64,000 bases of DNA from Nitrosomonadales bacterium (GCA_016214695.1 JACRNY010000004.1:346240-410239); one strand, 5' to 3'. Positions 52,153 to 61,166 are shown, numbered from the stretch's first letter. The notes: generated by a model from the letters alone, not told the origin. Made by a program: numbers and translations.

Positions 52153-52503
52153 ATGAAGGCCTTGTTCATTCTCAACGACGCACCCTACGGCAGCGAACGC
52201 ACCTATAACGGCCTGCGTCTGGCGGGAGCCGTGGTCAAACAGGCGGACAGCACAGTGCGCGTATTCCTGATCGGCGATGGCGCATCTTCTGCGCACCGCA
52301 ATCAGAAGGTACCCCAGGGTTTCTACAACGTAGAGGTGATGATCGGCAATGTGATCCGCAACGGCGGCGAGGTCGGCATCTGCGGCACCTGCATGGATGC
52401 GCGCGGCATGGGCGATGGCGATATCGCCGACGGGACTCACCGCAGCACTTTGGCCGAATTGGCGGAGTGGACTGCGTGGGCGGACAAGGTTCTGGTGTTC
52501 TAA
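52153..52503 (+). CDS. DsrE-family sulfur relay protein
   Basis: A 116-residue DsrE/DsrF-like protein. The fold signature is MKALFILNDAPYGSERTYNGLRLA, followed by VRVFLIGDGA and a conserved Cys pair in GICGTCMDARG near residue 77, likely the persulfide-carrying site. ATG 52153 has a GGGAGA Shine-Dalgarno; an upstream TTG is ignored. It is the first gene of the sulfur module, 17 nt before the MBL gene. Confidence 0.88.
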   Translation: MKALFILNDAPYGSERTYNGLRLAGAVVKQADSTVRVFLIGDGASSAHRNQKVPQGFYNVEVMIGNVIRNGGEVGICGTCMDARGMGDGDIADGTHRSTLAELAEWTAWADKVLVF

Positions 52504-52520
52504 ATAAAAGGGAGAGAGCG

Positions 52521-53252
52521 ATGTTTTTCAAACAACTGCCGACAAAAGAGTCTTCACTGTCCTATTTTCTGGGCTGCGGCACCAAGGGCAAATCCATGGC
52601 CGTGGACGTGGTCGCGGGCGACGAGGAGTGGTACATCGAGGAAGCGAAGAAGGCCAACGTCACCATCAATTACGTCGTCGACACCCACGTCCATGCCGAC
52701 CACTATTCCGGCGGCAGGAAACTCGCACAGATGGTAGGCGCACCCTATTGCCTGCACGAGTCCAACAAAGGACGCGTCAAATTCGAATTCGAACCATTGA
52801 CCGATGGCCAGTCGCTCAATCTCGGCAACGTCAATGTCGAGGTGCTGCATACGCCCGGCCACACGCCGGACAGTATCTGCCTGCTGGTGACCGACATGCG
52901 CCGCGGCGAACTGCCCTGGTTCGTCATCACCGGCGACACCCTGTTCGTCGGCTCGATCGGCCGGCCCGACCTGCTCGGACGCGAGAAGGAGATGGCAGCA
53001 CAGTTGTACGACAGCATCCACGCCAAGTTGCTGCATCTTTCCGGCGAAGTCGAGATATTCCCCGGCCATCAGGCGGGCAGCGTCTGCGGCGCCGGCTTGT
53101 CCGGCAAGCCCTCTTCGACCATCGGTTTCGAGAAACGCTGGAACCCCGGCCTGACGATGAGCAAAGAAGCCTTCATCGAGAACCTGCTCAAGGAGATCCC
53201 GCCGCGCCCGGCCGAGATGGACAGGATGGTCGCCGCCAACCTCGCGGGCTGA
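52521..53252 (+). CDS. persulfide dioxygenase-like metallo-beta-lactamase-fold protein
   Basis: MBL-fold protein of 243 residues resembling ETHE1/Blh-type persulfide dioxygenases, which oxidise glutathione persulfide to sulfite. It has the metal-ligand motif THVHADHYSGG near residue 57, HTPGHTPDSICLL near 112, GDTLFVGSIGRPDL near 138 and the late FPGHQAGSVCGAG near 178. ATG 52521 has a GGGAGAGAG Shine-Dalgarno. Context (DsrE and a rhodanese regulator) supports a sulfur role, although a general MBL hydrolase is not excluded. Confidence 0.82.
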   Translation: MFFKQLPTKESSLSYFLGCGTKGKSMAVDVVAGDEEWYIEEAKKANVTINYVVDTHVHADHYSGGRKLAQMVGAPYCLHESNKGRVKFEFEPLTDGQSLNLGNVNVEVLHTPGHTPDSICLLVTDMRRGELPWFVITGDTLFVGSIGRPDLLGREKEMAAQLYDSIHAKLLHLSGEVEIFPGHQAGSVCGAGLSGKPSSTIGFEKRWNPGLTMSKEAFIENLLKEIPPRPAEMDRMVAANLAG

Positions 53253-54556
53253 TGATGACGCACGCCACACTGACCCACGGCATCCGCGCCAACCTCGACC
53301 AGTTCCTCCATCAACTGCTGCAAGTCATGCTGGTGGGTTTCACCATCGGCATGATGCGCACGGTGGTGCCCGCTTTGTCCGAATCGGAATTCGGCGTGCC
53401 GAAGAACTCCTTCATGCTGCTCACCGCCTTTGTGGTGGCCTTCGGTCTGGTCAAGGGCACGCTCAATTTCGTGGCCGGACGATTGTCGGAACGCATCGGG
53501 CGCAAGAAGGTGCTGCTGCTGGGATGGGCGGCGGCACTGCCTATTCCCCTGCTGGTCTATTTCGCACCGTCGTGGAGCTGGATCGTGGCGGCGACGGTAC
53601 TGCTAGGCATCAATCAGGGGCTGACCTGGTCGATGACGCAGACCTCCAAACTGGACATCACCCGTGCCGACCAGCGCGGCCTGACCATCGGTCTCAACGA
53701 ATTCTCCGGTTATATCGGACTGGCGCTGGCGGGCATCATCACCGCCTATCTGGCAACCATGCTCGGGCCGCGCAGCGGCTTGCTGCTGTTCGGCATGACC
53801 ACCATCCTGCTGGCCATACTGCTCACCCTGCTGTGGGTCAAGGACACACTGCCCTGGGCGAAGAGCGAGGCGGCAAGACATAAAGCGGGCATCAGCAGCG
53901 GGCCGCTGGCGCGCTTCCCGACCAATATCGCTGCGCACCCCACGACATGGGAAGTGTTCACGCTGGTGTCGTGGCGCGATAAACGATTGTTCGCCATCAG
54001 CCAGGCCGGACTGGTGGAGAAATTCGTCGATGCACTGGTGTGGGTGTTCTACCCGGTCTTCCTATACCAGCGCGGCATCAGCCTGCCCGACATCGGCTGG
54101 ATCGTCGGCGTGTACGGTTTCGTCTGGGGCGGCTCGCAGTTCTTCACCGGCAAGCTGTCCGACCACATCGGCCGTCACATCCCGAACGTCATTGGCATGT
54201 GGATCTGCGGCGCGGGCGTGGCGATGATGCTGCTCTGCGAGGGCGCGGCATTGTGGTCGCTGTCCGCAGCCGTCTCCGGTTTCGGCATGGCGCTGCTCTA
54301 TCCCAACCTGTCAGCTGCAGTGGCCGACATCTCCCACCCCGACTGGCGCGGCTCGGCCATTGGCATCTATCGCTTCTGGCGCGATCTGGGGTATGGTGTG
54401 GGGGCATTGGGTCTGGGTATCGCTGCACACTTCAGCGGCTCGGTGGATGCGGCGTTCTGGTTCGTGGCGGTGTCGATGTTCCTGTCCGGCGGGATACTCT
54501 GGCTGTTTGGCGAAGAGACGCACCCCAACCTTAATCCGGAAAAAACTGCCGGATGA
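53252..54556 (+). CDS. MFS transporter
   Basis: A major facilitator protein of 434 residues with 12 predicted helices. The loop 2-3 motif AGRLSERIGRKKVLLLG and the second-half equivalent TGKLSDHIGRHIPNVIG are present. The ATG shares one base with the stop of the persulfide-dioxygenase gene (TGATG), so the two are co-translated. In this setting it may export a sulfur oxyanion such as sulfite or thiosulfate, but the substrate cannot be read from the sequence. Confidence 0.88.
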   Translation: MMTHATLTHGIRANLDQFLHQLLQVMLVGFTIGMMRTVVPALSESEFGVPKNSFMLLTAFVVAFGLVKGTLNFVAGRLSERIGRKKVLLLGWAAALPIPLLVYFAPSWSWIVAATVLLGINQGLTWSMTQTSKLDITRADQRGLTIGLNEFSGYIGLALAGIITAYLATMLGPRSGLLLFGMTTILLAILLTLLWVKDTLPWAKSEAARHKAGISSGPLARFPTNIAAHPTTWEVFTLVSWRDKRLFAISQAGLVEKFVDALVWVFYPVFLYQRGISLPDIGWIVGVYGFVWGGSQFFTGKLSDHIGRHIPNVIGMWICGAGVAMMLLCEGAALWSLSAAVSGFGMALLYPNLSAAVADISHPDWRGSAIGIYRFWRDLGYGVGALGLGIAAHFSGSVDAAFWFVAVSMFLSGGILWLFGEETHPNLNPEKTAG

Positions 54557-54570
54557 CCCGCAAGGAGTAT

Positions 54571-54586
54571 CCCCGGCGATCCGGGG
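54571..54586 (+). terminator. short hairpin between the MFS and CDF-like genes
   Basis: CCCCGG (54571-54576) and CCGGGG (54581-54586) form a 6-bp GC stem with a 4-nt loop, 15 nt after the MFS stop. It is not followed by a U-tract, so it may be only a partial terminator or an mRNA-stabilising stem. Confidence 0.35.
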
Positions 54587-54607
54587 CGTCAGATAACAGG
54601 AATGACC

Positions 54608-55228
54608 ATGGCTGATTGTTGCAGCGGCAAATCGTGTGAACTGGAGGCACTGCGCGAGCGGCAGAGCGCCACGCTGAAGACCGTGCTGGTCATCAATGCC
54701 GTGATGTTCGTGGTCGAGCTGTCGGCCGGCTTGCTCAGCGGTTCGGTCTCGCTGGTGGCGGATTCGCTGGACATGCTGGGCGATGCGCTGGTGTATGGCT
54801 TCAGCCTGTACGTCGTGGCGCGCGGCGCGGCCATGAAGGCCAGGGCGGCGCTGTTCAAGGGCGTCATCATGCTGGGCTTCGGGCTGTTCGTGCTCGGCCA
54901 GGCGATCTGGCGCATCATCCATCCGGAACTGCCGGTATTCGAGACCATCGGCCTGATCGGCCTGCTCGCTTTGACTACCAACGGCTACTGCTTCTACCTG
55001 CTGTGGAAACACCGCAGCGAGGACATCAACATGAGTTCGATATGGTTGTGCTCGCGCAACGATATCATCGCCAACGTCTCGGTGCTGTTTGCCGCGGCCG
55101 GTGTGTGGCTCACCCATTCGGGCTGGCCCGACATCGCGGTCGGCCTGGCGCTGGCCGCGCTGTTCCTGCGTTCGGCACTGCATGTGTTGCGCGAATCCAT
55201 CCGGGAACTGCGCACCGCCGCGGACTGA
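54608..55228 (+). CDS. short CDF-like cation transporter (membrane domain only)
   Basis: A 206-residue membrane protein with a short Cys-containing N-terminus (DCCSGKSCELEALRERQ) and five or six helices. CDF-type polar positions are VSLVADSLDMLGDALVYG (Asp pairs) and RNDIIANVSVLFAA. The cytoplasmic C-terminal dimerisation domain of ordinary CDF proteins is missing, a known natural variant. The start is ATG 54608, with AGGA at 6-nt spacing. It follows the sulfur operon and is convergent with dmeF. The substrate is unknown. Confidence 0.8.
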   Translation: MADCCSGKSCELEALRERQSATLKTVLVINAVMFVVELSAGLLSGSVSLVADSLDMLGDALVYGFSLYVVARGAAMKARAALFKGVIMLGFGLFVLGQAIWRIIHPELPVFETIGLIGLLALTTNGYCFYLLWKHRSEDINMSSIWLCSRNDIIANVSVLFAAAGVWLTHSGWPDIAVGLALAALFLRSALHVLRESIRELRTAAD

Positions 55229-55244
55229 GACGGGTACTGCCCGT

Positions 55245-56180
55245 TCAGTCGTAACGGTGTATCTCTATCGTCGTATGCACGATCTCATCATGCTGTCTTA
55301 GCATATCGCGCACCTGGTCCGGCGTCAGCGTGCTGCTGCGGGTCACGATGCTGATCGCGCAGGCATAGGCTTCCACGCCGACACGCCAGACATGCAGGTC
55401 GACTATCCTTGTGGCGTCCGGGTGTGCGGGTATCTCGATGACCTCGCGTATCTCGTCGACGATGGGATGGTCCATCTCGCGGTCGAGCAGCACCTTGCCG
55501 GTATCGACCAGCAGGCCTTTGGCCCAGACCGCCACCAGCAGCGCGCCGACGATGCCCATCACCGGATCCAGCCAGGACCAGCCGTAGAGCAACCCGCCCA
55601 GCAGCGCGACGATGGCCAGTACCGAGGTCAGCGCGTCCGTGATGACATGCACATAAGCCGATCTCAGGTTCAGGTCGTGATGGTGGCCATGCATATCGTG
55701 CCCGTGTTGGTGGCGATGCCCTCCCTGCGCTCTGGCAAGGATCACGGCGCTGGCGATGTTGACCAGCAATCCGGCCACCGCAACGATGATCGCTTCGCGG
55801 AAGTGGATGGGCTGCGGCGTGAGCAGGCGTTCCACCGAACCGATGACCATCATGGCAGCGACGCCGAGCAGGAAGATGGCGCTGGCGAAGCCGCCCAGTA
55901 TCTCGATCTTCCAGGTGCCGAAGGCAAAGCGCGGATCCTGCGCATAACGCCGCGCCGCCGCATAGGCGAAGGCGCTCAGCCCGATGGCGAAGGCATGCGA
56001 ACTCATGTGCCAGCCATCGGCCAGCAGCGCCATCGAGTTGAACCACCAACCGGCCGCGATCTCGATCACCATCATGGCGGCGGTGATCCACATCACGGCG
56101 CGCGTGCCGCGTTCGGCGGCCGGATTGCCGGCATCGAACACATGATGATGGGACCAGCGCGGATCGCCAGGAGGGTTCAT
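55245..56180 (-). CDS. CDF-family divalent cation exporter (DmeF/CzcD type)
   Basis: A cation diffusion facilitator of 311 residues that exports divalent metal (Co, Ni or Zn) by proton antiport. Six helices carry the metal-site pairs LADGWHMSSHAFAIGLSAFAY (His/Asp type) and HVITDALTSVLAI. A His-rich cytoplasmic loop (HRHQHGHDMHGHHHD, about 165-180) and a C-terminal domain follow. ATG 56180 begins the family N-terminus; the frame further upstream is not coding. It belongs to the DmeF-like group, judging by the N-terminal His segment (SHHHVFDAGNPAAERGT). Confidence 0.9.
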   Translation of the reverse strand: MNPPGDPRWSHHHVFDAGNPAAERGTRAVMWITAAMMVIEIAAGWWFNSMALLADGWHMSSHAFAIGLSAFAYAAARRYAQDPRFAFGTWKIEILGGFASAIFLLGVAAMMVIGSVERLLTPQPIHFREAIIVAVAGLLVNIASAVILARAQGGHRHQHGHDMHGHHHDLNLRSAYVHVITDALTSVLAIVALLGGLLYGWSWLDPVMGIVGALLVAVWAKGLLVDTGKVLLDREMDHPIVDEIREVIEIPAHPDATRIVDLHVWRVGVEAYACAISIVTRSSTLTPDQVRDMLRQHDEIVHTTIEIHRYD

Positions 56181-56244
56181 GAATATGCTGTTTGATCGCT
56201 TGCTTGCTTGATCGACTGACTCACTGGCCCGACACCCGGCCCGT

Positions 56245-57900
56245 TCATTCCTTTTCGTCGCTGAAGTGGATGCGGTTGCGCCCCATCTCCTTCGCCTGAT
56301 ACATCGCGGCATCGGCTTCCTTGATGATGTCTTCCGGACGCTCTTCGTGATCCATGAACAAGGCCACACCGATGCTTGCGCTGCAATGATGCTCGACCGT
56401 GACAGCCGGCTGGTTGTCACGTGCGATCGTCAGCTGGTAGGGGTCTGACAGTGCTGCACGGATCTTCTCGGCGACGATATGCGCCTGCACCTCCGACTCC
56501 TGGATGCGCGGAGCCAGATCGAGCAGCAGCACCACGAACTCGTCGCCGCCCAGCCGCGCGACCGTGTCAATCTCGCGCACGCAGGCTTTCAGGCGCCGTG
56601 CCACCTCGATCAGCAGCAGGTCGCCCACTTCGTGACCGTGGGTGTCGTTGAGCGGCTTGAAATTATCCAGGTCGAGGAACATCAGCGCTGCATAGCGCTT
56701 GTTGCGGTTGCTGGCTGCGACAGCCTGCCCCAGCCGGTCATGCAGCAGGCGGCGGTTGGGCAGCAGGGTCAGCATGTCGTAAAAGGCCATGTGCTGCATC
56801 TGCTTCTGCTGGCGCAGCACCAGTCGGTGCTCCTCATGCAGCTTGCGCTTGGTCCACATCAGCCTGAGTACCAGGAATGTGACCAGGCTGGCGGCCATCA
56901 ATGCCGCCAGTATCTGCAGGCGATACTGGGTCACCACATCCTCAAGCGTGAACAAGGGTGTCGCTTCGAAAGGCGGCGCGCGCAACTCGCGCAACACATC
57001 CTCAACCGATGCATAGTCGCCGGGAATGACGAAGCCGCGGGTCTTCATGCTCTTTGCCGCAGCCGAATCTTCTTCGAGCAGGAAAAGCGATGCGGCGACA
57101 TGCTGGGCCAGGTGTTCATCGACACTGGGCAACGCTGCGAACGGCCATTCCGGATACAGGCGTGTGGAGACCTGTACCGGGAAGCGCGGCGGGTTCTGCA
57201 GGTTAAGCACTCTGAGTCTGGACGCGTCCAGCTTGCCCTCGCGCGCCAGTGCTTCCAGCACACCGGTACGCACGAAACCGGCATCGGCACGGCCGTCAAG
57301 CACCGCCTCCACGACCTTATCCTGCGGTAGACCGGTCACCAGCAGTTTCGCGTCGTGCGGCAGCCGTATCCCCGCCTTCTTCAATTCGTAAGCCTGCATC
57401 TGGTAGGCGCCAAGTGAATCGGTGCTCACGATGGCGATGCGCTTGTTCTTCAGGGATGCCAACGAGTCTATCCCCACAACATCGGCACGGCTGAAGATGA
57501 CTCCGCCGAAGGAACGCACCGGTTGACCGCTCTCATCGACGACCAGCGTTGCGATGGGCGAGGTCAGACCGAAACGCTTGTTCAGGTAGACGTAGTGTCC
57601 GGGATTGGTGAGCACGAAATCCAGCCGGTTCGCGGCAACGGCCGCTTCCATCTCGGAAAGGGTGAGCGCTTCGATCACGAATTCGCGCGCCGGCATGGCC
57701 TTCTTGAAGACGGCTGCCAGCGGTTGCCACTGCACTTGGGTGATCGGCTTGGGCCGGAATGCCAGCACCCCCACCTTCACCGGTTGCGCAGCTTCGACCG
57801 GCGCAAATGCCGCGACGACTGCCAGCAGCACAAGCAGCATGCCGCGCACGATCAGATCGCGCCGGACAGCATGCTGGAAGATCGCCGCATTATTGTTCAT
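56245..57900 (-). CDS. PhnD-like periplasmic sensor with GGDEF diguanylate cyclase
   Basis: A 551-residue membrane sensor. It has a signal/anchor helix (about 20-38) and a phosphonate/phosphite-binding-protein-like (PhnD-type) periplasmic domain (about 40-300, with KVGVLAFRPKPITQVQWQPL and NPGHYVYLNKRFGL). A transmembrane helix (about 325-350) is followed by a GGDEF domain whose active site LGGDEFVVL and RxxD inhibition site (REID) are intact, so it should make c-di-GMP in response to a bound ligand. ATG 57900 is used; a TTG upstream is weaker. Confidence 0.88.
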   Translation of the reverse strand: MNNNAAIFQHAVRRDLIVRGMLLVLLAVVAAFAPVEAAQPVKVGVLAFRPKPITQVQWQPLAAVFKKAMPAREFVIEALTLSEMEAAVAANRLDFVLTNPGHYVYLNKRFGLTSPIATLVVDESGQPVRSFGGVIFSRADVVGIDSLASLKNKRIAIVSTDSLGAYQMQAYELKKAGIRLPHDAKLLVTGLPQDKVVEAVLDGRADAGFVRTGVLEALAREGKLDASRLRVLNLQNPPRFPVQVSTRLYPEWPFAALPSVDEHLAQHVAASLFLLEEDSAAAKSMKTRGFVIPGDYASVEDVLRELRAPPFEATPLFTLEDVVTQYRLQILAALMAASLVTFLVLRLMWTKRKLHEEHRLVLRQQKQMQHMAFYDMLTLLPNRRLLHDRLGQAVAASNRNKRYAALMFLDLDNFKPLNDTHGHEVGDLLLIEVARRLKACVREIDTVARLGGDEFVVLLLDLAPRIQESEVQAHIVAEKIRAALSDPYQLTIARDNQPAVTVEHHCSASIGVALFMDHEERPEDIIKEADAAMYQAKEMGRNRIHFSDEKE

Positions 57901-58053
57901 GACTTGTGTGTAAGGACTGCAAACCCGTCTCCGGCGAGGATACAAAGCGATCGAAGCACCACTGTGCGGACGCTGTAGCGTCGGATCACCATGGCTGCCA
58001 GTTTGAACCAGCCCGAGTCACTTTACAACAAGGATGGATGGTTTGATTCCCCT

Positions 58054-58075
58054 GTCACACAAGGGGTTGTGTGAC
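58054..58075. repeat. perfect 9-bp inverted repeat between the GGDEF gene and radA
   Basis: GTCACACAA (58054-58062), a GGGG loop, TTGTGTGAC (58067-58075). It is perfect but lacks a U-tract, so it may be an operator or an mRNA stem rather than a terminator. Confidence 0.45.
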
Positions 58076-58085
58076 CTACCCTACG

Positions 58086-58119
58086 CAAGAAAGATGCGAC
58101 ACCTATCGTGTCTGGCATC
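58086..58119 (-). terminator. terminator of radA
   Basis: On the minus strand, overlapping the radA stop codon, GATGC-(CA)-GACAC and GTGTC-GCATC form a 10-bp stem with a small bulge and a 5-nt loop, followed by TTTCTT. Confidence 0.7.
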
Positions 58120-59479
58120 AGCGCATCTTCGCCACGGCTTCTTCCACGCGCTCCACCGCGATGATCTCCATGCCTTCGATCTTGTGCTTGGGGGCATTGG
58201 CCTTGGGGATGATGGCGTGGGTGAAGCCGAGCTTGGCGGCTTCCTTCAGGCGCTCCTGCCCGCGCTGCACCGGACGCACTTCTCCGGCAAGGCCGACTTC
58301 GCCGAACACCACCATCTTCTCCGGCAACGGCCGGTTGCGCAGCGAGGAGACGATGGCGAGCAGCACGGCCAGGTCGGCGCCGGGCTCGGTGATCTTCACA
58401 CCGCCGACGGCGTTGATGAACACATCCTGATCGAAGCAGGCGATGCCCGCATGGCGGTGCAGCACGGCCAGCAGCATGGCCAGACGGTTCTGTTCCAGAC
58501 CCAGCGAGAGGCGGCGCGGTGTGGGCGAATGCGAATCGTCGAGCAGCGCCTGTATCTCGACCAGCAAGGGACGCGTGCCTTCCTGCGTGACCATCACGCA
58601 GGAACCCGGCACCTGCGCACCGTGCTGCGACAGGAACAAGGCTGACGGGTTGCTGACTTCGCGCAAACCCTTCTCGGTCATGGCGAACACGCCCAGCTCG
58701 TTCACCGCGCCGAAGCGGTTCTTGAACGCGCGGATGAGGCGGAAACTGGAATGGGTGTCGCCCTCGAAATACAGCACGGTGTCGACAATATGTTCCAGCA
58801 CGCGCGGGCCGGCCAATGCACCTTCCTTGGTGACATGGCCGACGAGGATGATGGTCACTCCGCTGCTCTTGGCCAGGCGCGTGAGCTGCGCCGCGCATTC
58901 GCGCACCTGCGCCACCGAGCCGGGCGCCGAGGTGAGCTGTTCCGAATACACGGTCTGGATGGAGTCGATCACCACCACTTCCGGTTTTTCGTTGGCGACC
59001 GTGGCCTGGATCTTTTCGAGCTGGATCTCGGGCAGCAGGTGCACATCGCGTGCGTCCAGCGCCAGGCGTTTGGCGCGCAAGGCGATCTGCTGCGCCGATT
59101 CCTCGCCGCTGACGTAGAGGACTTTTTTCGTGGTTGAGAGATGCGCCAGTGCCTGCAACAGCAGCGTGGACTTGCCGATGCCGGGGTCGCCGCCGATCAG
59201 CACCACGCCGCCTTCCACCAGTCCGCCGCCCAGCACACGGTCGAACTCGGCGATGCCGGTGGGCGTGCGCGAGACTTCGCTCGCTTCCACCTCGGCCAGC
59301 TGCTGCAGCTTGCCCGATGCCGCCAGCGCACTGTAGCGGTTCTTGCCCGCTGCCGGCATGGCCTCTGCCACCGCTTCGACCAGCGTGTTCCACTCGCCGC
59401 AATTCGGGCACTGGCCCTGCCATTTGGGGGATTGTCCGCCGCACTCGGTGCATGAATAGACTGTTTTTGCTTTTGCCAT
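58118..59479 (-). CDS. radA: DNA repair protein RadA
   Basis: A RecA-like branch migration factor of 453 residues acting in recombinational repair. It has the N-terminal zinc finger CTECGGQSPKWQGQCPNCG (residues about 10-28), the Walker A motif GGDPGIGKSTLLLQ near 92, the RadA-specific KNRFGAVNELGVF near 250, and a C-terminal Lon-like domain. ATG 59479 fits the family start MAKAKT. It is divergent from the flavoprotein gene. Confidence 0.97.
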   Translation of the reverse strand: MAKAKTVYSCTECGGQSPKWQGQCPNCGEWNTLVEAVAEAMPAAGKNRYSALAASGKLQQLAEVEASEVSRTPTGIAEFDRVLGGGLVEGGVVLIGGDPGIGKSTLLLQALAHLSTTKKVLYVSGEESAQQIALRAKRLALDARDVHLLPEIQLEKIQATVANEKPEVVVIDSIQTVYSEQLTSAPGSVAQVRECAAQLTRLAKSSGVTIILVGHVTKEGALAGPRVLEHIVDTVLYFEGDTHSSFRLIRAFKNRFGAVNELGVFAMTEKGLREVSNPSALFLSQHGAQVPGSCVMVTQEGTRPLLVEIQALLDDSHSPTPRRLSLGLEQNRLAMLLAVLHRHAGIACFDQDVFINAVGGVKITEPGADLAVLLAIVSSLRNRPLPEKMVVFGEVGLAGEVRPVQRGQERLKEAAKLGFTHAIIPKANAPKHKIEGMEIIAVERVEEAVAKMR

Positions 59480-59538
59480 GACTGCCTCTGACTGAATGCC
59501 GCGAGGATAACGCAGTTCTCCTCAGGTAGAATAGCCGC

Positions 59539-61134
59539 ATGTTACGTCTTACCGAAATCCGCCTGCCGCTAACCCATCCCGCAGAAGATCTCAAGGCCGC
59601 CATCCTCAAACGGTTGGGCATCGCCGCCACCGATCTGGCCGGATTTACCATCTTCCGCCGCGGTTACGATGCGCGCAAACGCAATGCCATCGTGTTCGTC
59701 TACACCGTGGATGTGGAGGTACAGAACGAAGCGGCGCTGCTGAAGAAGAACATCCCGCATGTGGCCGCAGCCCCCGACATGAGCTACCGCGTGGTGGCGC
59801 AGGCCCCGCAAGGCCTGAGCGAGCGCCCGGTGGTCATCGGCACCGGCCCCTGCGGCATCTTCGCCGGGCTGCTGCTGGCGCAGATGGGTTTCAAACCCAT
59901 CATCCTCGAACGCGGCAAGGAAGTGCGCGAACGCACGAAAGACACCTGGGGCCTGTGGCGCAAGGGCAAGCTCGATCCCGAATCCAACGTGCAGTTCGGT
60001 GAAGGCGGCGCCGGCACTTTCTCCGACGGCAAGCTGCACAGCCAGATCAAGGACCCCAAGTTCTACGGGCGCAAGGTACTCACCGAATTCGTCAAGGCCG
60101 GTGCGCCGGAAGAGATCATGTATGTGAGCAAGCCGCACATCGGCACCTTCCGCCTGGTCGGCATGGTGGAAGAGATGCGCCATGAGATGGAGAAACTGGG
60201 GGCGGAGATACGCTTCCAGAGCCGCGTGGAAGACATAGCGATCGCCGACGGACAGGTGCGCGGCGTGGTGCTGGCCAATGGCGAGCGCATCGCCACCAGC
60301 CATGTGGTGCTGGCAGTCGGCCACAGCGCGCGCGATACCTTCGCGATGCTGCACAAGCGCGGCGTCTACATGGAAGCCAAGCCCTTCTCCATCGGTTTCC
60401 GCATCGAGCATCCGCAGGCGGTCATCGACCGCGCGCGCTTCGGCGCCAATGCGGGCAATGAGTTGCTGGGTGCGGCGGATTACAAGCTGGTGCACCACGC
60501 CAGCAACGGGCGCTCGGTGTACAGCTTCTGCATGTGCCCCGGCGGCACAGTGGTGGCGGCGACTTCGGAAGAAGGCCGCGTGGTCACCAACGGCATGAGC
60601 CAGTATTCGCGCAACGAGCGCAACGCCAACAGCGGGATCGTCGTGGGTATAACGCCGGATGATTATCCCGGCGATGTCCTGGCCGGGGTGGAGTTCCAGC
60701 GCAAGTGGGAGTCGCGTGCGTTTGAACTGGGCGGCAGGAGCTATGCAGCGCCGGCACAGCGCGTCGGCGACTTTCTGGCCGGTCGTCCCTCGACACATCT
60801 CGGTGAGGTCGTGCCCTCCTACACACCGGGTGTGACGCCCACCGACCTTTCCACCGCCCTGCCCGACTACGCCATCGCCGCCATCCGCGAAGCGCTGCCC
60901 GCATTCGAGAAACAGATCAAGGGTTTCGCCATGGAGGATGCCGTACTCACTGGCGTAGAGACGCGCACCTCATCGCCCGTGCGCGTCAAACGCGGCGACG
61001 ATTTCCAGAGCATCAACATCAGGGGACTATATCCGGCCGGTGAAGGCGCGGGCTATGCGGGCGGGATATTGTCCGCAGCGGTGGACGGCATCGAAGTCGC
61101 CGAGGCCGTGGCGCTGGATATGGTGAAGACGTAA
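59539..61134 (+). CDS. FAD-dependent oxidoreductase, COG2509 type
   Basis: A 531-residue protein of the uncharacterised FAD-dependent dehydrogenase group. It has an N-terminal ferredoxin-like extension (about 1-80), the dinucleotide motif VIGTGPCGIFAGLLLAQMG near 98, FGEGGAGTFSDGKL near 155, and a C-terminal FAD motif GLYPAGEGAGYAGGILSAAVDG. The substrate is unknown. It is conserved across many bacteria, often as a single gene near radA as here. An AGGT Shine-Dalgarno precedes ATG 59539. Confidence 0.88.
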   Translation: MLRLTEIRLPLTHPAEDLKAAILKRLGIAATDLAGFTIFRRGYDARKRNAIVFVYTVDVEVQNEAALLKKNIPHVAAAPDMSYRVVAQAPQGLSERPVVIGTGPCGIFAGLLLAQMGFKPIILERGKEVRERTKDTWGLWRKGKLDPESNVQFGEGGAGTFSDGKLHSQIKDPKFYGRKVLTEFVKAGAPEEIMYVSKPHIGTFRLVGMVEEMRHEMEKLGAEIRFQSRVEDIAIADGQVRGVVLANGERIATSHVVLAVGHSARDTFAMLHKRGVYMEAKPFSIGFRIEHPQAVIDRARFGANAGNELLGAADYKLVHHASNGRSVYSFCMCPGGTVVAATSEEGRVVTNGMSQYSRNERNANSGIVVGITPDDYPGDVLAGVEFQRKWESRAFELGGRSYAAPAQRVGDFLAGRPSTHLGEVVPSYTPGVTPTDLSTALPDYAIAAIREALPAFEKQIKGFAMEDAVLTGVETRTSSPVRVKRGDDFQSINIRGLYPAGEGAGYAGGILSAAVDGIEVAEAVALDMVKT

Positions 61135-61141
61135 CCAGATC

Positions 61142-61166
61142 CGTTCGCCCTGAGCGAAGCCGAAGC
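61142..61166. repeat. TTCGCCCTGAGC repeat copy
   Basis: A single degenerate copy (CCGTTCGCCCTGAGCGAAGCCGAAG) just after the flavoprotein stop, related to the cluster at 32421-32566. The gap to the next gene shows nothing else. Confidence 0.55.

Noticed and set aside
54571..54586. Riboswitch between the MFS and CDF-like genes
   Set aside because: Only a single 6-bp stem in about 50 nt; too short and simple for a known riboswitch class.
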